Shown here: piece after piece, positions 50,871 to 59,881 of the stretch
Numbering within the stretch: position 1 is the stretch's first letter
Layout: each line of letters starts with the position of its first letter
DNA from: Streptomyces sindenensis
Lineage (GTDB): Bacteria > Actinomycetota > Actinomycetes > Streptomycetales > Streptomycetaceae
NCBI RefSeq assembly: GCF_014649035.1
Contig: NZ_BMSG01000003.1
Coordinates: forward strand, 248,001 to 312,000
Direction of reading: 5' to 3'
Length of the DNA: 64,000 nucleotides
Notes under the pieces: generated by a model
Databases searched by the model: none
Told to the model about the DNA's origin: nothing
The model's input: the letters and a program-made list of their open reading frames with translations, nothing else
Program-made: the position numbers and the translations under genes

Positions 50871-53556
50871 GCCGCGCCGAGGTGTACCGCGTCGCCGGTA
50901 CGGTCGCGGGGTCCTCCGGCCACGGGTGCTTCGGGTAGCGGCCCCGCAGCTCCGCCCGCACCGCCCGGTAGCCCTCCCGCCAGAAGGACGCCAGGTCGGC
51001 GGTGACGGCCGCCGGGCGCCCGGCGGGGGAGAGCAGATGCACCAGGACCGGCACCCCGGCCACCCGGGGCGTCTCGGCCAGCCCGAACAGCTCCTGGAGC
51101 TTCACGGCCAGTACGGGCTGCTCCCCGCCGTACTCCACCCGGATCCGGGACCCGCTCGGCACCTCGATCCGCTCCGGCGCCAGCTCGTCCAGCCGGGCCG
51201 CCTCCCCGGTCGCCCAGGGCAGCAGCCGGCGCAGTGCCTGGCCCGCGTCGATCCGGCCCAGGTCGGAGCGGCGACGGGCCCGCGACAGCTCGGGCTCCAG
51301 CCACGCGTCCGGGTCCGCCAGCAACGCCCCGTCCGACACATCCGGCCACGGCGCCCCCAGCACCCGGTGCAGGAACGCCAGGCGCGACCGCAGCTGCTCG
51401 GTCTCCCGGCTCCAGCGCAGCAGCCCGAGCCCCTCGCGCCGCAACCCCTCCACCAGGGCCCCGCGCACCAGCTCCGGATCGGGCTGCTTCAGCGGCCGTA
51501 CCGCCAGCTCCACCGCCCCCAGCCGGTCCACCGACCGGGCCACCACCTCGCCGTCCACCCAGCGGACCTCCTCGCCCCGCACCCGCAGATGCCCGGCGGC
51601 CGCCAGCGCGGTGTCCTCGTCGAGCACCGCCGCCAGCCGCACCCGGGCGGAGGCCGCGTGGGCGGGCCGGTCCGCGACCGCCACGGCCAGCCAGGGCGAG
51701 CGGCGCAGCGGCGACCCCTCCCGCAGCTCCGCGCCCGTGCCCGACGCCATCAGGAACGCCCCGTCGCCCCGGGCCCGCGCCACCCGCTCGGGGAACGCGA
51801 GGGCGGCGACGAGCCCGACGACGGCGTCATCGGACCGCCCCGCGCCGGAACCGGAACCGGAACGGCCTTCACCGGAGCGCCCCGAGCCGGAGCGCCCCGA
51901 GCCGAAGCCGGAACCGAAGCCGGAGCCGGAGCCAGGGCCCGGCGCGGCCCCGGATCCCGGCGCGGCCCCGGATCCCGGCGTGGCCCCGGATCCCGGTGAC
52001 TGCCCGGGGCCCGCAGCGTCCGCCTGCCCCGACAGCCGCCGCACCTCCTGCTTCCAGCGCGCCGCGTACCCGTCCTGGCCCCGGCGGGCGGTCCGCAGCG
52101 CCGCCGCGAGATCGTCCCCGTACTCCCTCGGCGGCTCCTCGCTCAGCAGCGCCACCACCTCGGCCGCCCGCCGCGCCCCGGCCTCCGCCGCCCCGTCCAG
52201 CAGCGCCCGTGCCAGCCGGGGGTGCAGCCCGAGCCGGGACATCCGTACGCCGCGCTCGGTGACCCGGCCGTCGCCGTCCACCGCGCCGATCGCGCCCAGC
52301 ACCTCCCGGGCCGCGCCCATCGCCCCGGCGGGCGGCGGGTCCAGCAGGGCGAGCGAGGAGGCGTCCGGATCGCCCCAGCACGCCGCCTGGAGCGCGAACG
52401 CCGCGAGGTCGGCCACCTTGATCTCCGGGGCCGGGAAGCGCGCGAGCCGCCCCTCCTCGGCCCGGTCCCAGCAGCGGTACACCGCCCCCGGAGCCTCGCG
52501 CCCCGCCCGCCCGGCGCGCTGCCGCCCGGCCGCCAGCGAGGCCCGTACGGTCGTCAGCGCGCTCAGCCCCCGGGCATGGTCGGTACGGGGCTCCCGGGCG
52601 AGCCCCGAGTCCACGACGACCCGGACGCCGGGCACCGTCAGCGACGACTCCGCCACCGAGGTCGCCAGCACCACCCGCCGTACGCCGGACGACCCGGCCA
52701 GCACCGCGTCCTGCACGGCGGCCGGAGCCCGCCCGTGCACCTGGAGCACCTCCGCGTCCACCCCCGCGAGCTGCCCGGCCACCCGCCCGATCTCGCCGAC
52801 CCCGGGCAGGAAACAGAGCACGTCCCCCTCCCGCTCCGCCAGCGCCCGCCGCACGGTCGCCGCCACATGCGTCAGCAGCGCCGGATCGACCCTTCCCCAA
52901 GCTCTCGGCTGCGCTCGACCAGGGGAGGCCCCACCCCCGTGCGGAGGCTTCACCGGCCGCGCGGGCGGCGCCCAGAGAACCTCCACCGGATGCGAGACGC
53001 CCTCGGCCTCGATCACCGGGGCGTCGCCCAGCAGCCGCGCCCAGCCCTCCGCGTCCGTCGTCGCGGACGCCGCCACCAGCCGCAGATCGGGCCGGATCGT
53101 CTCCCGTACGTCCAGGAGGAAGGCCGCCACCGTGTCCGCGTCCAGGTGCCGCTCGTGGCACTCGTCGATGATCACCGCGTCGACCCCGGACAGCTCCTGG
53201 TCGCGCTGGAGCCGCTGGAGCAGCACCCCGGTGGTCACGACCTCCACCACCGTCCCCCGCCCCACCACACGCTCGCCGCGCACCGTGAACCCGACCCGTT
53301 CGCCCGGCTGCTCGCCCAGCAGCCAGGCCATCCGCCGCGCCGCCGCACGGGCGGCGAGCCGGCGCGGCTCGGCGACCACGACCCGGCGCACCGGGCCGTC
53401 CCCGGTCAGCCCGGCCAGCACCAGCGGGACGAGCGTCGTCTTTCCGGTGCCGGGCGGGGCGCACAGCACGGCGACGCCCCGGTCGTCGAGCGCGCGCCGC
53501 AGGGCGGGCACGGCGGTGCGGACGGGCAGGCGGTCCAGGGCTTCGGTGCGGATCAC
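50857..53556 (-). CDS. hrpB: ATP-dependent RNA helicase HrpB
   Basis: An 899-residue DEAH-type helicase. Walker A is CAPPGTGKTT (residues 32-41), motif II is DECHER in place of DExH, and SATTDAEG and the arginine-finger region AGRQRAGRAGREAPG follow. A helicase-associated domain and the HrpB C-terminal domain (WPDVSDGALLADPDAWLEP, VKLQELFGLAETP, LSPAGRPAAVTADLASFW) complete it. GTG 53556 starts the protein; earlier in-frame codons lack support. Two insertions stand out: an in-frame copy of a dispersed Streptomyces repeat (about residues 205-225) and a Gly/Ser/Pro/Arg low-complexity segment (about 510-575). Confidence 0.9.
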   Translation of the reverse strand: MIRTEALDRLPVRTAVPALRRALDDRGVAVLCAPPGTGKTTLVPLVLAGLTGDGPVRRVVVAEPRRLAARAAARRMAWLLGEQPGERVGFTVRGERVVGRGTVVEVVTTGVLLQRLQRDQELSGVDAVIIDECHERHLDADTVAAFLLDVRETIRPDLRLVAASATTDAEGWARLLGDAPVIEAEGVSHPVEVLWAPPARPVKPPHGGGASPGRAQPRAWGRVDPALLTHVAATVRRALAEREGDVLCFLPGVGEIGRVAGQLAGVDAEVLQVHGRAPAAVQDAVLAGSSGVRRVVLATSVAESSLTVPGVRVVVDSGLAREPRTDHARGLSALTTVRASLAAGRQRAGRAGREAPGAVYRCWDRAEEGRLARFPAPEIKVADLAAFALQAACWGDPDASSLALLDPPPAGAMGAAREVLGAIGAVDGDGRVTERGVRMSRLGLHPRLARALLDGAAEAGARRAAEVVALLSEEPPREYGDDLAAALRTARRGQDGYAARWKQEVRRLSGQADAAGPGQSPGSGATPGSGAAPGSGAAPGPGSGSGFGSGFGSGRSGSGRSGEGRSGSGSGAGRSDDAVVGLVAALAFPERVARARGDGAFLMASGTGAELREGSPLRRSPWLAVAVADRPAHAASARVRLAAVLDEDTALAAAGHLRVRGEEVRWVDGEVVARSVDRLGAVELAVRPLKQPDPELVRGALVEGLRREGLGLLRWSRETEQLRSRLAFLHRVLGAPWPDVSDGALLADPDAWLEPELSRARRRSDLGRIDAGQALRRLLPWATGEAARLDELAPERIEVPSGSRIRVEYGGEQPVLAVKLQELFGLAETPRVAGVPVLVHLLSPAGRPAAVTADLASFWREGYRAVRAELRGRYPKHPWPEDPATVPATRYTSARLRRS
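51943..51996. repeat. 18-bp tandem repeat in hrpB
   Basis: Three copies of CGCGGCCCCGGATCCCGG (51943-51960, 51961-51978, and 51979-51996 with one change) encode PGSGAA/T units. Shorter CCGGAGC-type repeats continue to about 51850. Confidence 0.85.
52888..52936. repeat. dispersed Streptomyces repeat inserted in-frame in hrpB
   Basis: The segment CCTTCCCCAAGCTCTCGG followed by CTGCGCTCGACCAGGGGAGG and CCCCA is one I recognise as a frequent intergenic palindromic repeat of Streptomyces. Its ends (CCTTCCCC/GGGGAGG) are inverted repeats. Here it is read through in hrpB as GGASPGRAQPRAWGR. Confidence 0.7.
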
Positions 53557-53594
53557 GGTCCCAGTGTCGTACGCGGTCGTCCCCCGGAGAGACG

Positions 53595-54443
53595 TCAGTC
53601 CCGCTCGCACACGAAGATCGCCGTGCCCGGGATCAGGTTGCCGCGCAGCGGGGACCAGCCACCCCACTCCTGGTCGTTCCAGGCGGGCCATTCCGGTTCG
53701 ACCAGGTCGACCAGGCGGAAACCGCCCGCCACCACGTCACGGACCCGGTCACCGAGCGTGCGGTGGTGTTCCACATAGACGGCGTCACCGGCCTCGTCCT
53801 GCTCGACGTAGGGGACGCGGTCGAAGTAGGAGGCGGCGACGGAGAGCCCCTCGGGCCCCGGCTCGTCCGGGAACGCCCAGCGGATCGGGTGCGTCACGGA
53901 GAACACCCAGCGCCCGCCGGGCCGCAGCACCCGGTGGACTTCGCGGAAGACCCGCACCGGGTCGGCGACGAACGGCACCGCCCCGTACGCGGAGCAGGCC
54001 AGGTCGAAGGAGCCGTCCCGGAACGGCAGCCGGCCCGCGTCCGCCTCCACCAGGGGCAGGCCCTCGCCGATGCGCAGGGCGTGCTGGAGCTGGCGGTGGG
54101 AGAGGTCCAGCGCCACCGGGCGGGCGCCCTGGGCGGCGAGCCAGCGCGAGCACTGGGCGGCCCCGGCCCCGACCTCCAGGACGTCGAGGCCCTTGAGGGA
54201 GGCGGCGGGCCCCAGGAGACCCGCCTCGGCCTCGTCGAGCCCTTCCGGGCCCCAGACGAAGCGGTCGTCGCCCAGGAAGCCGCCGTGGTCGCTCTGGTAC
54301 TCGTCGGCGTTGCGGTCCCACCAGCCCCGGCTGGCCCGGCTGCTCTCGGCCTCGTCCGCCGCGCGGCGGGTGGCCTCCGGTTCCGGAGACTCTGCGGGTT
54401 CTCCGGGTTCCGGGGAGTAGGTCCCGTGGATCTCTTGGCTCAT
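53595..54443 (-). CDS. class I SAM-dependent methyltransferase
   Basis: A 282-residue methyltransferase. After an acidic, Pro/Glu-rich N-terminal 30 residues come the SAM-binding motif I DVLEVGAGAAQCSRWLA, the acidic VALDLSHRQLQHA, and motif post-II/III FDLACSAYGAVPFVADPVRVFREVHRVLRPGGRWVFSVTHP. The substrate is unknown. It sits divergent from rpsA, in the place where I recall a conserved methyltransferase in other Streptomyces. Confidence 0.88.
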   Translation of the reverse strand: MSQEIHGTYSPEPGEPAESPEPEATRRAADEAESSRASRGWWDRNADEYQSDHGGFLGDDRFVWGPEGLDEAEAGLLGPAASLKGLDVLEVGAGAAQCSRWLAAQGARPVALDLSHRQLQHALRIGEGLPLVEADAGRLPFRDGSFDLACSAYGAVPFVADPVRVFREVHRVLRPGGRWVFSVTHPIRWAFPDEPGPEGLSVAASYFDRVPYVEQDEAGDAVYVEHHRTLGDRVRDVVAGGFRLVDLVEPEWPAWNDQEWGGWSPLRGNLIPGTAIFVCERD

Positions 54444-54627
54444 CGTGCCCGTCGTTGTAGTTTGCCTTCACCCGCCGCGTGCGGTCCGTACCAGGGGGCG
54501 TGCCCCCGGGGCGTGCGGACGCGTCCCCGTGGCGCCGTGCCGTGGTGTTCTCGGACCGATGTGGCCTCGGAGAACATGAGTTGCGCCGGGAATGGGGCGA
54601 TGTGCCCCGGGTGTGCGCCTTCGCGCA

Positions 54628-54656
54628 TTGACCCTGTCCGGCTGCCCCCGTATGCT
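54628..54656 (+). promoter_or_regulatory. rpsA promoter (HrdB-type)
   Basis: TTGACC (54628-54633), a 17-base spacer, then TATGCT (54651-54656) form a strong vegetative promoter. It gives an rpsA leader of about 190 bases. The rest of the 54444-54854 gap holds a small hairpin (GGGGGC-GT-GCCCCC, near 54495-54508) and no gene. Confidence 0.8.
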
Positions 54657-54854
54657 ACAAGTTGCGCTGCGAGCCTGCGCGCCTCAGACCTAGCAGGCCG
54701 CGCTCGCGTCTGTTGCATGTCCCCTCGGTTGTCGAGGCGTCTCTCCGGAAACGGATTGCGCGCTTTCCAGGCTGTCCGGCTTCTGCAGAGGCGATACGGG
54801 CTTTCGGCGTAGCAGTACCTACGACTCTCTGTCCGTACCGGAGCCCTTTCCCAC

Positions 54855-56369
54855 ATGACGAGCAGCACCGAGACCACCGCCACCACTCCGCAGGTTGCGG
54901 TCAACGACATCGGCGACGCGGACGCGTTCCTCGCGGCGATCGACGAGACGATCAAGTACTTCAACGACGGCGACATCGTTGACGGTGTCATCGTCAAGGT
55001 TGACCGGGACGAGGTTCTCCTCGACATCGGTTACAAGACCGAAGGTGTCATCCCGAGCCGCGAGCTCTCGATCAAGCACGACGTCGACCCGAACGAGGTC
55101 GTCAAGGTCGGCGACGAGATCGAGGCCCTGGTCCTTCAGAAGGAGGACAAGGAAGGCCGCCTGATCCTCTCGAAGAAGCGCGCTCAGTACGAGCGTGCCT
55201 GGGGCACCATCGAGAAGATCAAGGAAGAGGACGGCATCGTCACCGGTACCGTCATCGAGGTCGTCAAGGGTGGTCTCATCCTCGACATCGGCCTCCGCGG
55301 CTTCCTCCCGGCGTCGCTCGTCGAGATGCGTCGTGTCCGCGACCTCCAGCCCTACGTGGGCAAGGAGCTCGAGGCGAAGATCATCGAGCTGGACAAGAAC
55401 CGCAACAACGTGGTCCTGTCCCGCCGTGCCTGGCTCGAGCAGACCCAGTCCGAGGTTCGCCAGACGTTCCTCACCACCCTGCAGAAGGGTCAGGTCCGCT
55501 CCGGCGTCGTCTCCTCGATCGTCAACTTCGGTGCCTTCGTGGACCTGGGTGGCGTCGACGGTCTCGTGCACGTCTCCGAGCTGTCCTGGAAGCACATCGA
55601 CCACCCCTCCGAGGTTGTCGAGGTCGGCCAGGAAGTCACCGTCGAGGTCCTCGACGTCGACATGGACCGCGAGCGTGTCTCCCTGTCGCTCAAGGCGACG
55701 CAGGAAGACCCGTGGCAGCAGTTCGCCCGTACGCACCAGATTGGTCAGGTCGTCCCGGGTAAGGTCACCAAGCTCGTTCCGTTCGGTGCGTTCGTCCGCG
55801 TCGACGAGGGCATCGAGGGTCTGGTCCACATCTCCGAGCTGGCCGAGCGCCACGTGGAGATCCCGGAGCAGGTCGTCCAGGTCAACGACGAGATCTTCGT
55901 CAAGGTCATCGACATCGACCTCGAGCGTCGTCGCATCAGCCTCTCGCTGAAGCAGGCCAACGAGTCCTTCGGTGGCGACCCGGCCTCGGTCGAGTTCGAC
56001 CCGACGCTGTACGGCATGGCCGCGTCGTACGACGACCAGGGCAACTACATCTACCCCGAGGGCTTCGACCCCGAGACCAACGACTGGCTCGAGGGCTTCG
56101 AGGCGCAGCGCGAGGTCTGGGAGACCCAGTACGCCGAGGCGCAGCAGCGCTTCGAGCAGCACCAGGCCCAGGTCATCAAGTCCCGCGAGGCCGACGAGGC
56201 CGCTGCGGCCGAGGGCGCTGCGGCCCCGGCCGGCGCTGCTCCGGCCGCCTCCGGCGGCAGCGGTGGCGGCGGTTCGTACTCCTCGGAGTCGGCGGACAAC
56301 TCCGGCGCCCTGGCGTCGGACGAGGCCCTTGCCGCGCTGCGCGAGAAGCTCGCGGGCGGCCAGAGCTGA
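54855..56369 (+). CDS. rpsA: 30S ribosomal protein S1
   Basis: A 504-residue S1 protein with four S1/OB-fold domains starting near residues 35, 120, 205 and 290 (GDIVDGVIVKVDRDEVLLDIGYKTEG; GLILDIGLRGFLPASLVEM; GVVSSIVNFGAFVDLGGVDGLVHVSELSW; GKVTKLVPFGAFVRVDEGIEGLVHISELA). The C-terminal 100 residues end in a Gly/Ser/Ala-rich tail. Four rather than six domains is normal in actinobacteria. It helps the 30S subunit bind structured mRNAs. Codon use is strongly optimised, as expected for an abundant protein. Confidence 0.97.
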   Translation: MTSSTETTATTPQVAVNDIGDADAFLAAIDETIKYFNDGDIVDGVIVKVDRDEVLLDIGYKTEGVIPSRELSIKHDVDPNEVVKVGDEIEALVLQKEDKEGRLILSKKRAQYERAWGTIEKIKEEDGIVTGTVIEVVKGGLILDIGLRGFLPASLVEMRRVRDLQPYVGKELEAKIIELDKNRNNVVLSRRAWLEQTQSEVRQTFLTTLQKGQVRSGVVSSIVNFGAFVDLGGVDGLVHVSELSWKHIDHPSEVVEVGQEVTVEVLDVDMDRERVSLSLKATQEDPWQQFARTHQIGQVVPGKVTKLVPFGAFVRVDEGIEGLVHISELAERHVEIPEQVVQVNDEIFVKVIDIDLERRRISLSLKQANESFGGDPASVEFDPTLYGMAASYDDQGNYIYPEGFDPETNDWLEGFEAQREVWETQYAEAQQRFEQHQAQVIKSREADEAAAAEGAAAPAGAAPAASGGSGGGGSYSSESADNSGALASDEALAALREKLAGGQS

Positions 56370-56415
56370 CGCTCTGACCCCGGCGGCTCATCGGCTGCGG
56401 TAGCTGTAGAGAGCG

Positions 56416-56457
56416 GTGAGTGAGGCCCGTCCCCTTCGGGGGGCGGGCCTCACTCGC
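56416..56457 (+). terminator. terminator after rpsA
   Basis: GAGTGAGGCCCG (56418-56429) pairs with CGGGCCTCACTC (56444-56455), with additional CCCC/GGGG pairing near a TTC loop. It serves convergent rpsA and the beta-helix gene. Confidence 0.85.
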
Positions 56458-56477
56458 GTATGCAGTCCGTCATGACG

Positions 56478-57482
56478 TCACGGCGTCACGGCGATGTTGG
56501 TCAGCCCCTTGCCGCCGGTGACGGTGTTGCTCGCGTGGACCGTGGTGGGGCAACCGGAGCTGTGGTTGGTCACGTTGATGGCGAGCTGTCTGCCGCCGGT
56601 GGCCCCGGTCAGGTCCGAGGAGTTGTTCCGGAAGACGGTGCCGCAGCCCCAGCCGCTCCGCTGCGTATGGGTCTCGTAGCCGTTGTTGGTGGTGCGCGAC
56701 CCCTTGTTGCCCTCGACCAGCACGTTGTTGCCCTTCACGTCGACCCAGGAGTCGTCGTAGTTGGCGCCGGTCAGGCCGTGGCCGTCGAAGGTGTTCCCGA
56801 TGATGCGGGCGCCGGTCGTGCCTTCCTTGATGTCGATGGACTCGCCGCCGACGTCCGGCCCGATGGTGTTGTTCAGGATCTGCGCGTTGTCGCTCCGGTC
56901 GGAGAGATCCCCGGCCGAACCGACGTACACGCCCTCGCCCATACCGCGCCCGTTCTGCCCGGTGTCGTAGATCCGGGAGTTCTTCAGGACGCCGTCCCGG
57001 CTGGACCTGCGGAAGTGGACGCCCTCCATGTCGAGGTCGTGCACGGTCACCGAGTCGATCACCACCCCGTTCGCCGTGTCGGCCATGATGCCCTTCTGCC
57101 CGCCTCTGACCGTGATCCCGTGGACCGTCCAGTACGAGGCGCCGTTCAGGTGCAGCCCGTAGCCGCCGCCCGCCGTCAGGACCGCCCTGCTGGAGCCGGT
57201 GAGGATGATCCGCGCGCCGGGGGTGCCGGGCCGGGTGGCCTTGAAATTGCCGGTGTACGTGCCGTCGGCGAGCCGGATCGTGTCGCCGGGGGAGACGGTG
57301 GTGAGCGCCGACTTGAGCTGGGCCGCGGTGCTCACCTCGATGACCGCGGCGTTCGCGGGCCCGGCACCGGTCAGGGTGAGGCCACCGGCCGCCAGGGCGG
57401 CGGCGAGCAGGACGGTGAGGGGGGGAGCGGGTGCGCATGGGGGGTGCCTTCCCGTCGAAGGGGTCCACGTGTTCTCGTACAT
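56478..57482 (-). CDS. secreted right-handed beta-helix protein (pectate-lyase-like), probable frameshift at N-terminus
   Basis: A parallel beta-helix protein of about 300 mature residues: AQLKSALTTVSPGDTIRLADGTYTG, then repeats such as GVVIDSVTVHDLDMEGVHFRRSSRDGVLKNSRIYDTG. This is the fold of pectate lyases and other polysaccharide-active enzymes; no clear catalytic set is visible. The reading frame is open to ATG 57482, but the natural start seems to be ATG 57438, which follows GGGAAGG and encodes MRTRSP. That start joins the signal core PLTVLLAAALAAGGLTLTGAGPANA only if one C is removed from a run of seven (57419-57425). It is a frameshift or a sequencing error. Confidence 0.8.
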   Translation of the reverse strand: MYENTWTPSTGRHPPCAPAPPLTVLLAAALAAGGLTLTGAGPANAAVIEVSTAAQLKSALTTVSPGDTIRLADGTYTGNFKATRPGTPGARIILTGSSRAVLTAGGGYGLHLNGASYWTVHGITVRGGQKGIMADTANGVVIDSVTVHDLDMEGVHFRRSSRDGVLKNSRIYDTGQNGRGMGEGVYVGSAGDLSDRSDNAQILNNTIGPDVGGESIDIKEGTTGARIIGNTFDGHGLTGANYDDSWVDVKGNNVLVEGNKGSRTTNNGYETHTQRSGWGCGTVFRNNSSDLTGATGGRQLAINVTNHSSGCPTTVHASNTVTGGKGLTNIAVTP

Positions 57483-57715
57483 GAATGCGGGATGCGTGTC
57501 TGAACGTGTTGCCCAGTGACGGTAGGGGTGGCGGCGAAGTGCGTCAAGGTCTGGACCAGGATCGGCGAGGGCGGCGCCGGAAGCGGTGAAGCGGCTTCGC
57601 ACCACCGGCAACTGACGCGCCGTGACCCGCCCCCGCCGGGGAAGGGCCAGGACGCGGGGAATGCTCGTGACGCCGGTCGTGTTCTTGTCTAGGAACACGA
57701 GGAGGAGCGGTAACC

Positions 57716-58654
57716 GTGCCTGATCCGCAGAGTTTGTACGAATGGGAGCCGAAGGGCCTGGCCGTCGTCGACATGGCGTTGGCGCAGGAGTCGGCCGGCC
57801 TGGTCATGCTCTACCACTTCGACGGCTACATCGACGCGGGTGAGACCGGCGAGCAGATCGTCGACGGCCTGCTGGAGACGCTGCCGCACCAGGTCGTCGC
57901 CCGCTTCGACCACGACCGGCTCGTCGACTACCGCGCGCGGCGCCCCCTGCTCACCTTCCGGCGCGACCGCTGGGCGTCCTTCGAAGCCCCCGCCCTGGAG
58001 GTCCGGGTCGTCCAGGACGCCACCGGAGCGCCCTTCCTGCTGTTGTCGGGCCCGGAGCCGGACGTGGAGTGGGAGCGGTTCGCCGCCGCCGTCGAGCAGA
58101 TCGTCGAGCGCCTCGGCGTGCGGCTCGCGGTGAACTTCCACGGCATCCCCATGGGCGTCCCGCACACCCGCCCCGTCGGCATCACCCCGCACGGCAACCG
58201 CACCGACCTGATGCCCGGCCACCGCAGCCCCTTCGACGAGGCCCAGGTGCCCGGATCCGCCGAGGCCCTCGTGGAGTACCGGCTGATGGAGGCCGGTCAC
58301 GACGTCCTCGGGGTCGCCGCCCACGTACCGCACTACGTGGCCCGGTCCGCCTACCCGGACGCGGCGCTCACCGCACTGGAGGCGATCACCGCCGCGACCG
58401 GTCTGGTGCTGCCCGCCCTCGCGCACTCCCTGCGGACCGAGGCGCACCGCACCCAGACGGAGATCGACCGGCAGATCGGCCAGGGCGACGAGGAGCTCGT
58501 CTCCCTCGTCGAGGGCCTTGAGCACCAGTACGACGCCGTCGCCGGTTCCGAGACGCGCGGCAACCTCGTCGCCGAGCCCGTCGACCTGCCGTCCGCCGAC
58601 GAGATCGGCCGGGAGTTCGAGCGGTTCCTCGCCGAGCGGGAGGGCGAGGGCTGA
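57716..58654 (+). CDS. PAC2 family protein (proteasome-assembly-chaperone-like)
   Basis: A 312-residue PAC2 (ATP-grasp-like fold) protein: [50 protein letters not shown], then [15 protein letters not shown] and [13 protein letters not shown]-terminal helical tail carries [15 protein letters not shown], an arrangement typical of actinobacterial members. Family members are often encoded near proteasome or core genes, and their exact function in bacteria is unclear. GTG 57716 follows GAGGAGCGG. It lies just before coaE and may be co-transcribed with it. Confidence 0.9.
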   Translation: MPDPQSLYEWEPKGLAVVDMALAQESAGLVMLYHFDGYIDAGETGEQIVDGLLETLPHQVVARFDHDRLVDYRARRPLLTFRRDRWASFEAPALEVRVVQDATGAPFLLLSGPEPDVEWERFAAAVEQIVERLGVRLAVNFHGIPMGVPHTRPVGITPHGNRTDLMPGHRSPFDEAQVPGSAEALVEYRLMEAGHDVLGVAAHVPHYVARSAYPDAALTALEAITAATGLVLPALAHSLRTEAHRTQTEIDRQIGQGDEELVSLVEGLEHQYDAVAGSETRGNLVAEPVDLPSADEIGREFERFLAEREGEG

Positions 58655-58685
58655 CCGCCCGGGACCGGCCCGTAGGCTGCGGCCC

Positions 58686-59288
58686 ATGCTGAAAGTGGGC
58701 CTGACCGGCGGCATCGGCGCCGGCAAGAGCGAAGTGTCGCGGCTGCTCGTCTCGTACGGGGCCGTCCTCATCGACTCCGACCTGATCTCCCGCGAGGTCG
58801 TCGAGCCCGGCACGCCCGGACTCGCGGCCGTCGTCGAGGAGTTCGGGCCGGGCGTCCTGACCGCCGAAGGAACCCTGGACCGCCCGGCGCTCGGTGCGCT
58901 CGTCTTCGCCGACGACGAGCGGCGGGCCGCCCTCAACGCGATTGTCCACCCCCTGGTGGGCGCCCGCGCGGCCGAACTGGAACGGGCGGCCCCCGAGGAC
59001 GCCGTCGTCGTCCACGACGTCCCCCTCCTCACCGAGAACGGGCTCGCCCCCTTCTACGACCTGGTCGTCGTCGTCGACGCCTCCGCCGAGACCCAGCTCG
59101 ACCGGCTGGTGACGCTGCGCGGGATGACGGAGGCCGACGCCCGTGCCAGGATGGCCGCCCAGGCCACCCGCGAGGAGCGCCGGGCCGTCGCCGACCTGAT
59201 CGTGGACAACGACGGGCCGCGGGAGGCCCTGGAGGCCCGGGTCCGCGAGGTCTGGGACGAACTGGTCCGCAGGGCCGCCGCCCGCTGA
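58686..59288 (+). CDS. coaE: dephospho-CoA kinase
   Basis: A 200-residue dephospho-CoA kinase, the last enzyme of coenzyme A synthesis. It has the P-loop [16 protein letters not shown] (residues 6-21), [16 protein letters not shown] for substrate binding, [22 protein letters not shown], and a lid around [24 protein letters not shown] ending in IVDNDGPRE. The length is the normal bacterial one; some actinobacteria carry an extra C-terminal domain, which is absent here. Confidence 0.95.
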   Translation: MLKVGLTGGIGAGKSEVSRLLVSYGAVLIDSDLISREVVEPGTPGLAAVVEEFGPGVLTAEGTLDRPALGALVFADDERRAALNAIVHPLVGARAAELERAAPEDAVVVHDVPLLTENGLAPFYDLVVVVDASAETQLDRLVTLRGMTEADARARMAAQATREERRAVADLIVDNDGPREALEARVREVWDELVRRAAAR

Positions 59289-59414
59289 GTACGGTCGGCG
59301 CAAGCGCTCCGGCGGAACAGGTCGGCCGCGGCGGACGTTGGACCCGCGCGAGGAAGCGACGAAGCGACGAAGGACCCGCGCGAGGAGATCGCGAGGAGAG
59401 GAAGGGACGCGACC

Positions 59415-59807
59415 GTGCCCGAGAGGAACCCGGAGACCGACGTCATCGACTTCCGTGCGGCCGAGCACCTGCTCGACGCCCGGGACCCCCGGGGCGCCGT
59501 CAAGCTCCTCGACTCGGTGATCGCCGCGCACCCGGAGAACACCGCCGCCCGGCTGCTGCGGGCCCGCGCCTTCTTCGCCGCCGCCCAACTACGCGCCGCC
59601 GAGCTGGAATTCGAGCTGGTGCTGGAGCGCGAGCCGGACAACGCGTTCGCCCACTTCGCCCTGGCCCGCACCTTCGAACGGTCCGGCAACCCGGAGCGGG
59701 CGACCCGGCACTTCCGCCTGGCGGCGGCGCTGGATCCGAAGCCGGAGTACCTGCGGGCGGCGAAGTTCGACGAGCGGGACCAGCGGGGCGACGGTCCGCA
59801 CCCCTGA
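59415..59807 (+). CDS. tetratricopeptide repeat protein
   Basis: A 130-residue protein with about three TPR units: AEHLLDARDPRGAVKLLDSVIAAHPENTAARLLRARAFFAAAQLRAAELEFELVLEREPDNAFAHFALARTFERSGNPERATRHFRLAAALDP. There is no signal peptide, so it is probably a cytosolic scaffold. GTG 59415 has GAGAGGAAGGGACGC upstream. It follows coaE by 126 bases, a gap that contains a small GACCCGCGCGAGGA-type direct repeat. Confidence 0.87.
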   Translation: MPERNPETDVIDFRAAEHLLDARDPRGAVKLLDSVIAAHPENTAARLLRARAFFAAAQLRAAELEFELVLEREPDNAFAHFALARTFERSGNPERATRHFRLAAALDPKPEYLRAAKFDERDQRGDGPHP

Positions 59808-59881
59808 CGGGCCGACGGTCCGCATCCCTGACGGGGCGATGGCCGGAATCCTGCGCGAGCAGCCTGCCCGACTCCGTGCGG

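Noticed and set aside
59331..59400. Direct repeats of GACCCGCGCGAGGA and GAAGCGAC before the TPR gene
   Set aside because: Few short copies with no symmetry; probably simple slippage products in a GC-rich gap.
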